Positions 51,329 through 59,937 of a stretch of 64,000 nt of DNA are shown here, piece by piece. Position 1 is the first letter of the stretch, and every line of letters starts with the position of its first letter. A program made the position numbers and the translations under genes. This DNA is from Candidatus Intestinimonas stercoravium (lineage in GTDB: Bacteria; Bacillota; Clostridia; Oscillospirales; Oscillospiraceae). A model generated the notes under the pieces. It had not been told where the DNA came from. It was given only the letters and a program-made list of their open reading frames with translations, and ran no database searches. The stretch covers positions 1-64,000 of the forward strand of contig DWZK01000116.1 of NCBI GenBank assembly GCA_019117605.1, given 5' to 3'.

Positions 51329-52360
51329 TCAGGCGATGGGCTCGTAGTCCTCGGGAGGCGTGATGCCCAGGGCCTCGCAGTTGTCGGCGTTGTAGAGCTT
51401 GGTGAGGGTGGTATCGTACTCGATGGCCATCTCGGACACGTCCTCCTCACCGGTGAGGATGCGCACGGCCATCTGGCCGGTGATCTGGCCCAGCTCGTAG
51501 TAGTCGATGGACAGCGTGGCCACGCCGCAGCCGGAGCAGATGCCGGACTCGCCCGCCACTACGGGCACCCCGGCGGGGATGACCACGTTGGCGATGGTCT
51601 CGGTGTTGTTGGCGGCGGTGTTGTCGGTGGGGACGTAGATGACGTCGGAGTTATCACAGGCGGTCTGGGTCACAGAGGCCAGATCGTTGACGTCGGTGAA
51701 GGCATACGCGGCGCAGGTGTAGCCCATCTCCTCCAGATAGCCCTGGATAGTCTCCACCTGGAAGATGGAGTTGGGCTCGGCGGAGCAGTAGAGAAGGCCC
51801 ACGTTGGGATGGCTGTCCACGGGGAAGAGCTCCTGGAGCAGCTCCGCCTGCTGGTCCAGGGGGGCCAGGTCGGAGGTACCGGAGATATTGCCGCCCAAGA
51901 CGCCGTCCTCCGTGCTGTCCAGGTTCAGGGCCACGCCGTAGTTGGTGATGGCGGTGCCCAGGATGGGCACGGTGTCGGTGGCGGAGGCTGCGGCGGTGAG
52001 GGAGGCGGTGGCATTGGCCAGGATCAGGTCCACGTCCTCGGACAGGAAGCCGTCGATGATGGTGATGCAGTTGTTGGAGTCGCCGCCGGCGTTGCCCTCG
52101 CTGAACTCCACCTGGTCGCCCAGCTCCTCGGTGAGGGCGTCTTTGAAGCCCTGAGTGGCGGCGTCCAGCGCGTCGTGGGGGGCCAGCTGGCAGATGCCCA
52201 CCAGATAGGTCTCGCCGGCAGTGCCGGTCTCCTGGGCAGGAGCGCTGCCAGAGGGGGCGGGGGACTCGCTGGAGCCGCTGGTCCCGCCGGAGCAGGCGGC
52301 CAGGGACAGGGTCATGGCCGCGGCGGCCAGAAGGGCGCAGGTCTTTGACAGTTTCTTCAT
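51329..52360 (-). CDS. ABC transporter substrate-binding lipoprotein (PF04392, TrpX-like)
   Basis: This 343-aa protein has a lipoprotein signal peptide with lipobox LAAC, Cys23 being the lipidation site, a Gly/Ser/Pro linker, and an ABC_sub_bind fold (LVGICQLAPHDALDAATQGF in outline, later YVPTDNTAANN and AGESGICSGCGVATLSIDYYELG). Family members import tryptophan, tyrosine or unknown compounds. ATG 52360 has GGAGG upstream; nine extra N-terminal residues are rejected. It is the first gene of the operon. Confidence 0.92.
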   Translation of the reverse strand: MKKLSKTCALLAAAAMTLSLAACSGGTSGSSESPAPSGSAPAQETGTAGETYLVGICQLAPHDALDAATQGFKDALTEELGDQVEFSEGNAGGDSNNCITIIDGFLSEDVDLILANATASLTAAASATDTVPILGTAITNYGVALNLDSTEDGVLGGNISGTSDLAPLDQQAELLQELFPVDSHPNVGLLYCSAEPNSIFQVETIQGYLEEMGYTCAAYAFTDVNDLASVTQTACDNSDVIYVPTDNTAANNTETIANVVIPAGVPVVAGESGICSGCGVATLSIDYYELGQITGQMAVRILTGEEDVSEMAIEYDTTLTKLYNADNCEALGITPPEDYEPIA

Positions 52361-52424
52361 CTTTTCCGATCCTCCTAGTGATACCATGCGCTTTAGCGCT
52401 TTTAGGTATTAAAGTATGGTAGAT

Positions 52425-52452
52425 ATTATAAACCTTTTTCTACAAATGTCAA
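52425..52452 (-). promoter_or_regulatory. Promoter of the ABC transporter operon
   Basis: On the minus strand TTGACA (52447-52452) and a perfect TATAAT (52425-52430) are 16 bp apart. The leader contains an inverted repeat AAAGCGCTAAAGCGC-like segment and TACTTTAATACC, possible operator sequence. Confidence 0.88.
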
Positions 52453-52567
52453 TGGGCATTTCCCTGTTTTTCCGAAAGTTTTCAAAAGCCCGTCAAGTGG
52501 AGATAGACTTTTCCGCGCCGTTATGGTATGATACACAGGATCTATGACTAGCATACGGGCGGGAGGC

Positions 52568-53308
52568 ATGGCCTTGCGTACAGATATCATGGGGGTGGGT
52601 TTCGACGATCTGACCCTGGACGAGGCGGCGGAAAAAGGCGCCGCGCTGCTGAGAGAAGAGGGGTTCCACTATGTGGTGACCCCCAATCCGGAGATCGTGG
52701 ACCGGGCCCGCCGGGAGGAGCCCTTCCGGCAGGCGCTCAACGGGGCGGATCTGGTGCTGCCCGATGGGATCGGGATCGTCTATGCCGCCAGGCTCCTGGG
52801 GCGGCCCCTCCGGGGGCGCTGTCCCGGCATCGATCTCGCCGGGCGGCTCATGGCGCACATGGCGGAGAGCGGAGAGCGGCTCTACCTGCTGGGGGCCAAG
52901 CCGGGAGTGGCGGAGGCCGCGGCCCGGAACCTGGAGGAGAAGTATCCCGGCCTTACGATCTGCGGCACCCACGACGGCTATTTCAAGGAGGACGCTCCGG
53001 TAGTGGAGGACATCCGGGCCTCCGGGGCGGACGCGGTGTTCGTCTGCCTCGGGGCGCCCAAGCAGGAGTACTGGATGATCGAGCACGGCCCCGCCACCGG
53101 GGCGAAGCTCATGGCCGGTCTGGGCGGGAGCCTGGACGTGTTCGCCGGGGTGGCCCGCCGGGCCCCGGAGGCCTGGCAGAAGCTGGGACTTGAGTGGCTC
53201 TACCGGCTGCTCCGGGAGCCCCGGCGCATCGGGCGGATGGCCCGGCTGCCCCTTTTCCTGGTAGAGGCCGCCGCCGTACGCCTGAAAGGGGGTGGGGACC
53301 GTGGATAA
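52568..53308 (+). CDS. WecG/TagA/CpsF family glycosyltransferase
   Basis: This 246-aa GT26 enzyme would add an N-acetylmannosamine-type sugar to a lipid-linked carrier in cell wall polymer synthesis. MGVGFDDLTLDEA, the TPNPEIV and LPDGIGIVYAAR segments, LLGAKPGVAEAAA and FVCLGAPKQEYWM are family signatures. The GGGAGG site is one base from ATG 52568 and seven from an in-frame TTG two codons later, so the exact start is uncertain. It is followed closely by tmk, with overlapping ends. Confidence 0.9.
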   Translation: MALRTDIMGVGFDDLTLDEAAEKGAALLREEGFHYVVTPNPEIVDRARREEPFRQALNGADLVLPDGIGIVYAARLLGRPLRGRCPGIDLAGRLMAHMAESGERLYLLGAKPGVAEAAARNLEEKYPGLTICGTHDGYFKEDAPVVEDIRASGADAVFVCLGAPKQEYWMIEHGPATGAKLMAGLGGSLDVFAGVARRAPEAWQKLGLEWLYRLLREPRRIGRMARLPLFLVEAAAVRLKGGGDRG

Positions 53309-53975
53309 GCAGGGGAGGCTCATCGTGCTGGAGGGCACGGACGGCTCCGGCAAGTCCACCCAGTTCCAGCTCTTGTGCCGCCGCCTGGAGGCGGCGGGGA
53401 AGCCCTTCCACCGCCTGGTGTTCCCCCAGTATCAGGAGCCCTCTTCCGCCCTGGTGCGGATGTATCTGGGCGGGGCCTTCGGCTCCCACCCGGAGGACGT
53501 GGGCCCTTACGCCGCCTCCACTTTCTACGCGGTGGACCGGTATGCCTCCATGAAGCGGGTATGGGGGGAGATCTACCGGGCGGGCGGGCTCGTCCTCTCC
53601 GACCGGTACACCACCTCCAACGCGGTCCATCAGACCGGGAAACTGCCCCCGGAGGAGTGGGAGACCTTCCTCCGCTGGCTGGCGGACTTTGAATACGACA
53701 AGCTGGGCCTGCCCCGGCCCGACTTGGTCCTCTATCTGGACATGCCCACGGAGCGGGCGGTGGAGCTCCTCCGCCGCCGGGAGAGGGAGACCCACAGCAA
53801 GGGGGACATCCACGAGGTGGACGAGGCCTATCTGGCCCAGTGCCGCCGGGCGGCCCACACTGCGGCGGCGCTGTGGGGCTGGGTCCGGATCTCCTGCGTC
53901 ACACCGGAGGGGCAGGTCCGCCCGGAGGAGGACATCCATCGGGAGATCTGGGATCTGGTGAGCGAGCACCTGTGA
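53301..53975 (+). CDS. tmk: Thymidylate kinase
   Basis: This 224-aa P-loop kinase phosphorylates dTMP. EGTDGSGKST near 12-21 is Walker A, DRYTTSN near 102-108 contains the DRY/H motif, and LYLDMPTERAVELLRRR near 146-162 is the LID region. It starts at GTG inside the end of the glycosyltransferase gene with a G-rich site upstream. Its sequence is of the divergent Tmk branch common in Clostridia with a longer LID; canonical tmk copies may also exist elsewhere. Confidence 0.9.
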   Translation: MDKQGRLIVLEGTDGSGKSTQFQLLCRRLEAAGKPFHRLVFPQYQEPSSALVRMYLGGAFGSHPEDVGPYAASTFYAVDRYASMKRVWGEIYRAGGLVLSDRYTTSNAVHQTGKLPPEEWETFLRWLADFEYDKLGLPRPDLVLYLDMPTERAVELLRRRERETHSKGDIHEVDEAYLAQCRRAAHTAAALWGWVRISCVTPEGQVRPEEDIHREIWDLVSEHL

Positions 53976-54018
53976 GCGCATCCGCGCATCATTATGATAT
54001 GGACTGGGAGGAAAGAAA

Positions 54019-54564
54019 ATGGTATACGTTCTGCTGGGTGAGGGCTTCGAGGAGTCGGAAGCGATCGTCCCCGTGGACCTGCTGCGGCGGGCGGGGGCGG
54101 AGGTGGCCCTGGTGGGCCTGGGCGGGAGCCAGGTCCGGAGCAGCCACGGGATCGTGGTGCAGGCCGACGCCGGACTGGACCAGGTGGACCTGGAGACGAT
54201 GGAGATGCTGGTGCTCCCCGGCGGTCTGGGCGGTGTGGACACCATCCTCAAGACCCCCGCCGCCCTGGAGCTGGTCCAGGAGGCCGGCGAGCGGGGCTGC
54301 TGGATCGGAGCCATCTGCGCCGCGCCCTCCATCCTGGCCCACATGGGCCTGCTGGACCGCCGGCACGCCGCCTGCAATCCCTGTGTGTGGGATGACATGG
54401 GTTCTGCCGCCGTGGACCGGCAGGCCCAGGTGGTGGCCGACGGGCGCATCATCACCGCCCAGGCGGCGGGGGCGGCTTTCCTCTTCGGCCTGAAGCTGGT
54501 GGAGGCCCTGAAGGGGCCGGAAGCGGCGGAAAAAGTGCGCGGTGGAGTCCTCTACCGCGGCTAA
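54019..54564 (+). CDS. DJ-1/PfpI family protein
   Basis: This 181-aa protein is of the DJ-1/ThiJ type. Glu in EGFEESEA near 8-15 and the nucleophilic Cys100 in GAICAAPSIL form the oxidation-sensitive site. MLVLPGGLGGVDTI near 63-76 is the usual Gly-rich strand. It may act in glyoxal or oxidative stress handling, or be a chaperone; the family function is debated. GGAGG lies upstream of the ATG, and the 3' end overlaps the next gene by 23 bp. Confidence 0.9.
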   Translation: MVYVLLGEGFEESEAIVPVDLLRRAGAEVALVGLGGSQVRSSHGIVVQADAGLDQVDLETMEMLVLPGGLGGVDTILKTPAALELVQEAGERGCWIGAICAAPSILAHMGLLDRRHAACNPCVWDDMGSAAVDRQAQVVADGRIITAQAAGAAFLFGLKLVEALKGPEAAEKVRGGVLYRG

Positions 54565-55153
54565 ACGGGCGCTGCGGGCCCGGATCCGGGCGGCAGCGGA
54601 CGCCCTCTCACCAGAGGAGCGGCGGGTGAGCGACGGCGCTCTCTTCCGGCGATTCCTGGCCCTGCCCCAGGTGGAGACGGCCGGGGCCATGCTCCTCTTC
54701 CGGGGCGTGGGCCGGGAGCCGGACACCCGCCTCCTGGTGGAGGCCCTCCTGGAGCGGGGCAAGACGGTGTGCCTGCCCCGGTGCCTGCCCCAGAGCGGGA
54801 TGGAGGCCCGGGCGGTCCGCGGCCCGGAGGACCTGGCGCCCGGGCGCTGGGACATCCCGGAGCCGGGGGAGGCCTGTCCGCTCCTCCCGCGGGAGATGCT
54901 GGACCTGATCCTGGTCCCCGCCCTGTGCTATGACCGGCTCTGCCGCCGCCTGGGCCAGGGGGGCGGCTACTACGACCGGTATCTGGCGGGCTATGGGGGA
55001 GCGACGGTGGGGCTCTGCCGGGAGGGGCTGCTCCAGGAGGCGGTGCCCGTGGAGGCCCACGACCGGCCGGTGGACTGCGTGCTCACCGAGCGGGAGACCA
55101 TCCTCCGTCCCGGCGGCTCCGCCTGCGGGGGGAAAGGCATGGGCGGGGCCTGA
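54542..55153 (+). CDS. 5-formyltetrahydrofolate cyclo-ligase
   Basis: This 203-aa enzyme converts 5-formyl-THF to 5,10-methenyl-THF using ATP. The N-terminal KRALRARIRAAADALSPEERR, the LILVPALCYDRLCRRLGQGGGYYDRYL signature near 121-147 in outline, and the C-terminal EAHDRPVDCVLTE are typical of the FAU1/YgfA family. The start is GTG, inside the end of the DJ-1 gene. It is part of a loosely spaced gene group from 52.5 kb. Confidence 0.92.
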   Translation: MESSTAAKRALRARIRAAADALSPEERRVSDGALFRRFLALPQVETAGAMLLFRGVGREPDTRLLVEALLERGKTVCLPRCLPQSGMEARAVRGPEDLAPGRWDIPEPGEACPLLPREMLDLILVPALCYDRLCRRLGQGGGYYDRYLAGYGGATVGLCREGLLQEAVPVEAHDRPVDCVLTERETILRPGGSACGGKGMGGA

Positions 55154-55165
55154 CGGCCCCGCCCA
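55140..55165 (+). terminator. GC hairpin after the cyclo-ligase gene
   Basis: A perfect 11-bp stem (GGGCGGGGCC and complement) with a 4-nt loop overlaps the stop codon. No T-run follows, so it is a weak terminator call. Confidence 0.5.
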
Positions 55166-55258
55166 TGTCCGGAGGGATACGAGGGGTCTGATCGCCGCCT
55201 GCCGGACGCCCCGGCAGTTCTGCGCAAGGGGCGTTAAGTAGGCCTGTTCCCAGGTCCC

Positions 55259-55429
55259 TCAGCAGCAGGAGTCACAGCCGCAGTTGTTGCAGCCGCAGTT
55301 GTTATTGCCGCAGCCACAGCCGTTGCAGCCGCAGCTGTTGGCGGAGCTGATGCCCCAGCCGCCGCAGCAGCAGCACAGCAGGATGATGATGAGGATGATC
55401 CAGCAGCAGCTACCATTGTTACCGAACAT
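55259..55429 (-). CDS. Tiny cysteine-rich membrane-anchored protein
   Basis: This 56-aa protein has 16 cysteines. MFGNNGSCC is followed by a hydrophobic helix (WIILIIILL), a CCCCGGWG turn and a tail of CGCNGCGCGNNNCGC-like repeats ending in DSCC. ATG 55429 has GAGGTG nine bases upstream; a GTG four codons earlier is possible. It stands alone between plus-strand genes. Such repeats could bind metal, be cross-linked in a spore or envelope layer, or be a modified peptide. I do not recognise the family. Confidence 0.6.
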   Translation of the reverse strand: MFGNNGSCCWIILIIILLCCCCGGWGISSANSCGCNGCGCGNNNCGCNNCGCDSCC

Positions 55430-55593
55430 GAGAAACAACACCTCGCTTTATGATTTGGAGCGCCCGCCGGGGGAGGCCCTGGGGGCTGCCCTCCAACTGG
55501 CCTATTCTATGTGGAAGGCGCGGGGCTGGTTCCGCCCCGGAGCAGATCTTCACCGATGGGGCCCTACTTGAGCGATATTAAGGAGAAACTGCC

Positions 55594-56799
55594 ATGGCAC
55601 AGGAAGAAAGACGGACCTCCGGAAGGAGACAGACCGGACGGAGGGCCCAGAGGACTGAGCGGGCGCCGGAACAGCCCAGGAAAAGGAAGAAGCAGCGGGG
55701 AGCGGCGGGCGTGCTCCTCTATCTCGTCTTCGTGATCGGGGTGTCCGCCCTGCTGGCCGCTGTGGGCTGGGTGGCGGCCAACGACGTGCTGGCCCTGAAC
55801 AAAGGGGAGCACTCGGCGATCATCACCCTGTCCGAGGACCTCTTCACCGAGGAGGAGATCACGGTGGAGGAGGAGACGGAGACGGGGAAGCAGACCACGA
55901 CCGAGACCGTGCTGAAGGCGGATGTGGGGGCAGTGGCCGACATCCTCAGGGAGAACGGGATCATCGAGTTCAAGCCGGTGTTCCTGCTGTACTCCGCCTT
56001 CTCCAACGCCGATGAGAAGATGACGCCGGGCACCTACCAGCTGGACACGGACATGGACTACCGGGCCATCGTCACCAACCTGGGCTCCAATTCGGCCAGC
56101 CGCCAGCAGGTGACCGTCACCATCCCCGAGGGATTCACGGTGCAGCAGATCTTCGAGCGGCTGGAGGAGTACGGGGTCTCTACGGTGGAGCGTCTCAACG
56201 ATATGGCGGCCACCCACGACTACGCCTTCTCCTTCCTGCAGGAGATCCCTCTGGGGGACCCGGATCGGCTGGAGGGCTATCTCTTCCCCGACACCTATGA
56301 CTTCTATATGGGCGAGGACCCCAGGACGGTCATCAACAAGATGCTGGTGAACTTCGACCGCAGATACACCGACGAGATGCGGGCGGAGACCACCGAGATG
56401 GGCTATACGGTCCGGGACATCGTGATCATCGCCTCCATGATCGAGCGGGAGACCGACGGCACCGACCGGGCCACCATCGCTTCTGTCATCTACAACCGCC
56501 TGAACAACACCAGCGCGGAGACGGTGGGCACCCTGGGCGTGGACGCCACCCTGGTATACGCCCTGGGCCGCCCCATCACCCAGGCCGACTATACGGCGGA
56601 TACGCCCTATAACACCTATACCAACAAGGGGCTCCCCCCGGGACCCATCTCCAATCCGGGCATGGAGTCCATCAACGCGGCCATGGAGCCGGCGGATACC
56701 AACTACTATTACTATGCCCTGGGCAGCGACGGCAAGCACCAGTTCTTCCGCACCCTGGCGGAACAGCAGGCCTTCATCGCCCAACAGCGGGGAGAGTAA
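55594..56799 (+). CDS. mltG: Endolytic transglycosylase MltG
   Basis: This 401-aa protein cleaves nascent peptidoglycan and sets chain length. It has a disordered Arg/Gln-rich cytoplasmic head (1-38), one membrane helix (about 39-62), a LysM-like region (about 105-165) and the YceG domain with LEGYLFPDTY at 226-235 and the catalytic Glu284 in ASMIERE; NTYTNKGLPPGPISNPG is also conserved. The ATG follows AAGGAGA. A terminator follows, then a U32 peptidase. Confidence 0.95.
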   Translation: MAQEERRTSGRRQTGRRAQRTERAPEQPRKRKKQRGAAGVLLYLVFVIGVSALLAAVGWVAANDVLALNKGEHSAIITLSEDLFTEEEITVEEETETGKQTTTETVLKADVGAVADILRENGIIEFKPVFLLYSAFSNADEKMTPGTYQLDTDMDYRAIVTNLGSNSASRQQVTVTIPEGFTVQQIFERLEEYGVSTVERLNDMAATHDYAFSFLQEIPLGDPDRLEGYLFPDTYDFYMGEDPRTVINKMLVNFDRRYTDEMRAETTEMGYTVRDIVIIASMIERETDGTDRATIASVIYNRLNNTSAETVGTLGVDATLVYALGRPITQADYTADTPYNTYTNKGLPPGPISNPGMESINAAMEPADTNYYYYALGSDGKHQFFRTLAEQQAFIAQQRGE

Positions 56800-56808
56800 G
56801 GACACGGC

Positions 56809-56838
56809 GGCGGCCGCCTTCGGGCGGCCGCCCTTTTT
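56809..56838 (+). terminator. Terminator after mltG
   Basis: A perfect 10-bp GC stem with a stable TTCG tetraloop is followed by CTTTTT, 10 bp after the stop codon. The U32 gene starts only 20 bp later, so it could also attenuate read-through. Confidence 0.92.
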
Positions 56839-56857
56839 GAGACAGGAGGATCTGTAG

Positions 56858-58087
56858 ATGAGTATCGAGCTTCTCGCCCCTGCGGGGGACATGGAGCGGC
56901 TGCGGATGGCGGTGGCCTACGGGGCGGACGCGGTGTACCTGGCGGGCAGCGACTTCGGCATGCGGGCCTTCGCGGGGAACTTCGACCGGGAAGAGCTGGC
57001 GGAGGCGGTGGAGCTGTGCCATCACAACGGGGTGCAGGTCCATGTGACCTGCAACACCATGCCCCGCTGCGAAGAGGTGGAGCGCCTCCCCGACTGGCTG
57101 GGGTACCTGGACGCCGCAGGGGTGGACGCGGCGATCGTGGCCGATCTGGGGGTGTTCCGGCTGGCCCAGCGCTATGCGCCCCGGCTCAAGCTCCATGTGT
57201 CCACCCAGGCGGGAGTCACCAACCACGAGGTGGCCCGGGCCTGGCATGAGCTGGGGGCCAGCCGGGTGATCCTGGCCCGGGAGCTCTCCCTGGATGAGAT
57301 CCGGGAGATCCGGGCCAAGACCCCCAGGGACCTGGAGATCGAGGCCTTCGTCCACGGGGCCATGTGTGTGAGCTATTCGGGCCGGTGCCTCCTCTCCAAC
57401 TATATGACCGGCCGGGATGCCCAGCGGGGCGCCTGCGCCCAGCCGTGCCGGTACAAGTACGCCCTGGTGGAGGAGAAGCGGCCCGGGGAGTACTTCCCCG
57501 TGTTCGAAGAGGCGGGGGAGACCTACATCATGAACTCCCGAGACATGTGCATGATCGGGCACATCCCTGAGCTGCTGGAGGCGGGACTGGACTCCCTGAA
57601 GATCGAGGGGCGGGCAAAGTCGGCTTACTACGCCGCCGTGGTCACCGGAGCCTACCGCCATGCTGTGGACGCGGCCCTGGCGGGGGAGCCCCTGGACCCG
57701 GTATGGGCCGCCGAGGTGGACAAGGTCTCCCACCGGCCCTGGTCCACCGGCTTCTACTACGGCCAGCCCGGCCAGTACACCGGCGACGCCCGGTACATCC
57801 GGGACTTCCAGGTCTGCGCCGTGGTGGTCTCCTGCGACGGGGCGGGAGAGGCCGTCCTCTCCCTGCGCAACAAGTTCTCCGCCGGCGACGAGGTGGAGCT
57901 GATAGGGCCGGGGCTCCGTCCGGTGCGCTTCACCGCGCCCAGGATGGAGGATATGGACGGCTACCCGCTGGACCAGCCCAAAAAGCCGGAGATGACGTTC
58001 CGTATGCGCCTCCCCATCCCTGTCAAGCCCCTCTCCATCCTGCGGCGGCAGGTGGACCTGAGCCCCCGGGGCAGCCGATCAGAATAG
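56858..58087 (+). CDS. U32 family peptidase-like protein
   Basis: This 409-aa protein belongs to the U32 family (YrrO/RlhA/TrhP side), several members of which modify RNA by hydroxylation and are not peptidases. The PROSITE-type signature is present: EAFVHGAMCVSYSGRCLLS at about 166-184, with further Cys in GACAQPCRYKY near 190-200, likely iron-sulfur ligands. LLAPAGDMERLRMAVAYGADAVYL is the usual start. AGGAGG lies before the ATG. In many Firmicutes this gene follows mltG, as here. Confidence 0.92.
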   Translation: MSIELLAPAGDMERLRMAVAYGADAVYLAGSDFGMRAFAGNFDREELAEAVELCHHNGVQVHVTCNTMPRCEEVERLPDWLGYLDAAGVDAAIVADLGVFRLAQRYAPRLKLHVSTQAGVTNHEVARAWHELGASRVILARELSLDEIREIRAKTPRDLEIEAFVHGAMCVSYSGRCLLSNYMTGRDAQRGACAQPCRYKYALVEEKRPGEYFPVFEEAGETYIMNSRDMCMIGHIPELLEAGLDSLKIEGRAKSAYYAAVVTGAYRHAVDAALAGEPLDPVWAAEVDKVSHRPWSTGFYYGQPGQYTGDARYIRDFQVCAVVVSCDGAGEAVLSLRNKFSAGDEVELIGPGLRPVRFTAPRMEDMDGYPLDQPKKPEMTFRMRLPIPVKPLSILRRQVDLSPRGSRSE

Positions 58088-58180
58088 GATGTCATACAAA
58101 TTAGACAAAAATATAGCTGTACTTCCCCGGGAAATATGTTATAATGTGTGGAGTATCGAGGGGAAGGGGGAAAGCGCCAT

Positions 58181-58765
58181 ATGAGACGGCTCTTGCTGCG
58201 GCCCTCCCTGCTGGAGTTCTGCCGCGCCCACCTGCTCCTCACCGCGCTGGGGGATGTGGCCGCCTTGGTCATCGGTGTGCTGAGCGCGCTGACCGGAACG
58301 GGGAAAGGCATTCTGGAGTCCCTGCCCGCCCAGGGAGCCGGTCCCTCGGGGAGCGGCCTCCTCATCACGGCGGCTATGGCCCTGTGCCTGCTGGCGTACC
58401 TGCCGGCGGGGCGGCTCTCCCGCCAGAAGGGCGGCTGGCCCAGGCCGGATGTCGCCGATGCGGTGGTGCTCCTGCTGCTGCCTGCCCTGGCCTTCTGGCT
58501 CCTGCTGGCTATCCCCATGGCGCTGCTCCACAATGTGGGCTTCCAGATCGCGGCGATCCTCCTCAATGCGCCCGCCTACGGGCTCTTCGTCTTCCTCGCC
58601 GGCCTCTTGGATCTCCAGGGGGCTCTGTGGGGCTGGCTGGGCTATGTAGGCGCCATGGCGGCGGGCCTGCTGCCCCCGCTCCTCTTCCTCACCGGGAGCT
58701 ATCTCCCCATCCGGGACCTGGACGGCGCGGAGGAGAGCATCGAGGAATACATCGAAAAACAATAA
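58181..58765 (+). CDS. Membrane protein of unknown function
   Basis: This 194-aa protein has five to six hydrophobic segments, and LEFCRAHLLLTALGDVAALVIG opens the first. The layout resembles the next two genes (a hydrophobic helix pair, a LLLPALAFWLL segment and a final GLLPPLLFLTGSYL) so it may be a distant member of the same local family. ATG 58181 has GGGGG about ten bases upstream. The function is unknown. Confidence 0.7.
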   Translation: MRRLLLRPSLLEFCRAHLLLTALGDVAALVIGVLSALTGTGKGILESLPAQGAGPSGSGLLITAAMALCLLAYLPAGRLSRQKGGWPRPDVADAVVLLLLPALAFWLLLAIPMALLHNVGFQIAAILLNAPAYGLFVFLAGLLDLQGALWGWLGYVGAMAAGLLPPLLFLTGSYLPIRDLDGAEESIEEYIEKQ

Positions 58766-58825
58766 ATATATATTGACTATCAGCAAAGCATATGGTATCA
58801 TCTCTGTGCGAAGAGGTGATAGCAT

Positions 58826-59413
58826 ATGCTTTGCTGCGCTCTTGTGAAAAAGCGTTTCCTCGGCTTTGCTGTGGGCCACCTGGCTGCCTCCCTGCTGGGG
58901 TTCCTGGTCTACTGGGGGTTTGGAGCCCTCGTGAGCGGCGGGGAAGAGAAAATGTGGTCCCTGACAGGGATGATGATGCTGCTCTATGTCCCCGCCGGAG
59001 CGGTGAAAGCCCGGCTGGGCGGGTGGGCCCGGCCGGGCTTTCGGGAGGGAGCGCTGGCGGTGCTGCTGCCCGCGCTGTGCGCCTGGGCCTGGGCCTACGG
59101 CGGCTGGGGGATGATCATGACGGGGATAGGCAGGGAGGTGGATGCCGCCATGGCCTCGGTTTCCGTGGTGGGCTTCTACCTGCTGCTCTCCTCTGTGCTG
59201 CTGGCCAGCCCCTCCTTCTGCATGATGCTGACGATCTTCATCTTCATCGTGGAGCACCCGGAGCGCGACTATCTGCTCTGGTACGGCGGCATCTTCCTGG
59301 CGGGGCTTCTTCCGCCGCTGCTCTTTTTCCTGGGGTCCCTGCTGGGGGCGAAGTCCCCGGCGGAGGGAGAGACGAAAGGAGGGGAGGGGCCATGTCCGGC
59401 AGGGCCGCAGTGA
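58826..59413 (+). CDS. Membrane protein, tandem paralogue A
   Basis: This 195-aa protein has five predicted helices. KKRFLGFAVGHLAASLLGFL, REGALAVLLPALCAWAWAYGGW, LLASPSFCMMLTI and GIFLAGLLPPLLFFLGSLLGA segments recur nearly unchanged in the next gene. GAGGTG precedes the ATG. The 3' end overlaps paralogue B by 22 bp, so both are co-translated. The family is unknown to me. Confidence 0.75.
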   Translation: MLCCALVKKRFLGFAVGHLAASLLGFLVYWGFGALVSGGEEKMWSLTGMMMLLYVPAGAVKARLGGWARPGFREGALAVLLPALCAWAWAYGGWGMIMTGIGREVDAAMASVSVVGFYLLLSSVLLASPSFCMMLTIFIFIVEHPERDYLLWYGGIFLAGLLPPLLFFLGSLLGAKSPAEGETKGGEGPCPAGPQ

Positions 59414-59937
59414 AACGGCGCTTCCTGGGCTTCGCCGGGGGGCACCTGGTCCTCTCTGTCCTGGGCCATATGGCCGCCGTGCTGCTCCTCATCGTCGCCA
59501 CAGGGGTGATGTGGGCACTGGCGGCAGGACTGATGCTCCTCTATGTGCCGGTGGGCGCGCTGGCGGCCCGGGCGGGGAAGTGGCCCCTGCCCGGGCCGCG
59601 GGAGGGCGCGCTGGCGGTGCTGTTGCCCGCCCTGTGCGCCTGGGTCTGGGCCTTCGGAGGCTGGGCGCTCCTGACGGCGGGCCTGGACCCCCTGAGCGTC
59701 GTGAGCGCGTATCTGCTGCTCTCCACCGCCCTGCTGGCCAGCCCCTCCTTCTATATGATGCTGGCCATCCTGACCGATGTCCCAGGGGGGATGGGGGACT
59801 GGGCGCTCTTGTGGTACGGCGGGATGTTCCTGGCAGGTCTGCTGCCGCCGCTGCTCTTCTTCCTGGGGTCCCTCCTGGGGGCGCGGCGGCACACACCGGA
59901 AAAAGAGGACGAGAAAGGGGGAGAGATGCTGTGTTGA
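59392..59937 (+). CDS. Membrane protein, tandem paralogue B
   Basis: This 181-aa protein repeats the segments of paralogue A (KRRFLGFAGGHLVLSVLG, REGALAVLLPALCAWVWAFGGW, GMFLAGLLPPLLFFLGSLLGA), so the pair arose by tandem duplication. It starts at ATG 59392 with GGAGGGG just upstream, inside the end of A. Five helices and a charged C-terminus are predicted. The function is unknown. Confidence 0.75.
   Translation: MSGRAAVKRRFLGFAGGHLVLSVLGHMAAVLLLIVATGVMWALAAGLMLLYVPVGALAARAGKWPLPGPREGALAVLLPALCAWVWAFGGWALLTAGLDPLSVVSAYLLLSTALLASPSFYMMLAILTDVPGGMGDWALLWYGGMFLAGLLPPLLFFLGSLLGARRHTPEKEDEKGGEMLC

Noticed and set aside
55429-55571. A 47-aa plus-strand ORF (MRNNTSLYDLERPP...) sharing its start CATG with the Cys-rich gene
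   Set aside because: No ribosome site upstream and no recognised family; it lies over the leader of the opposite-strand gene. It might be real but cannot be supported.
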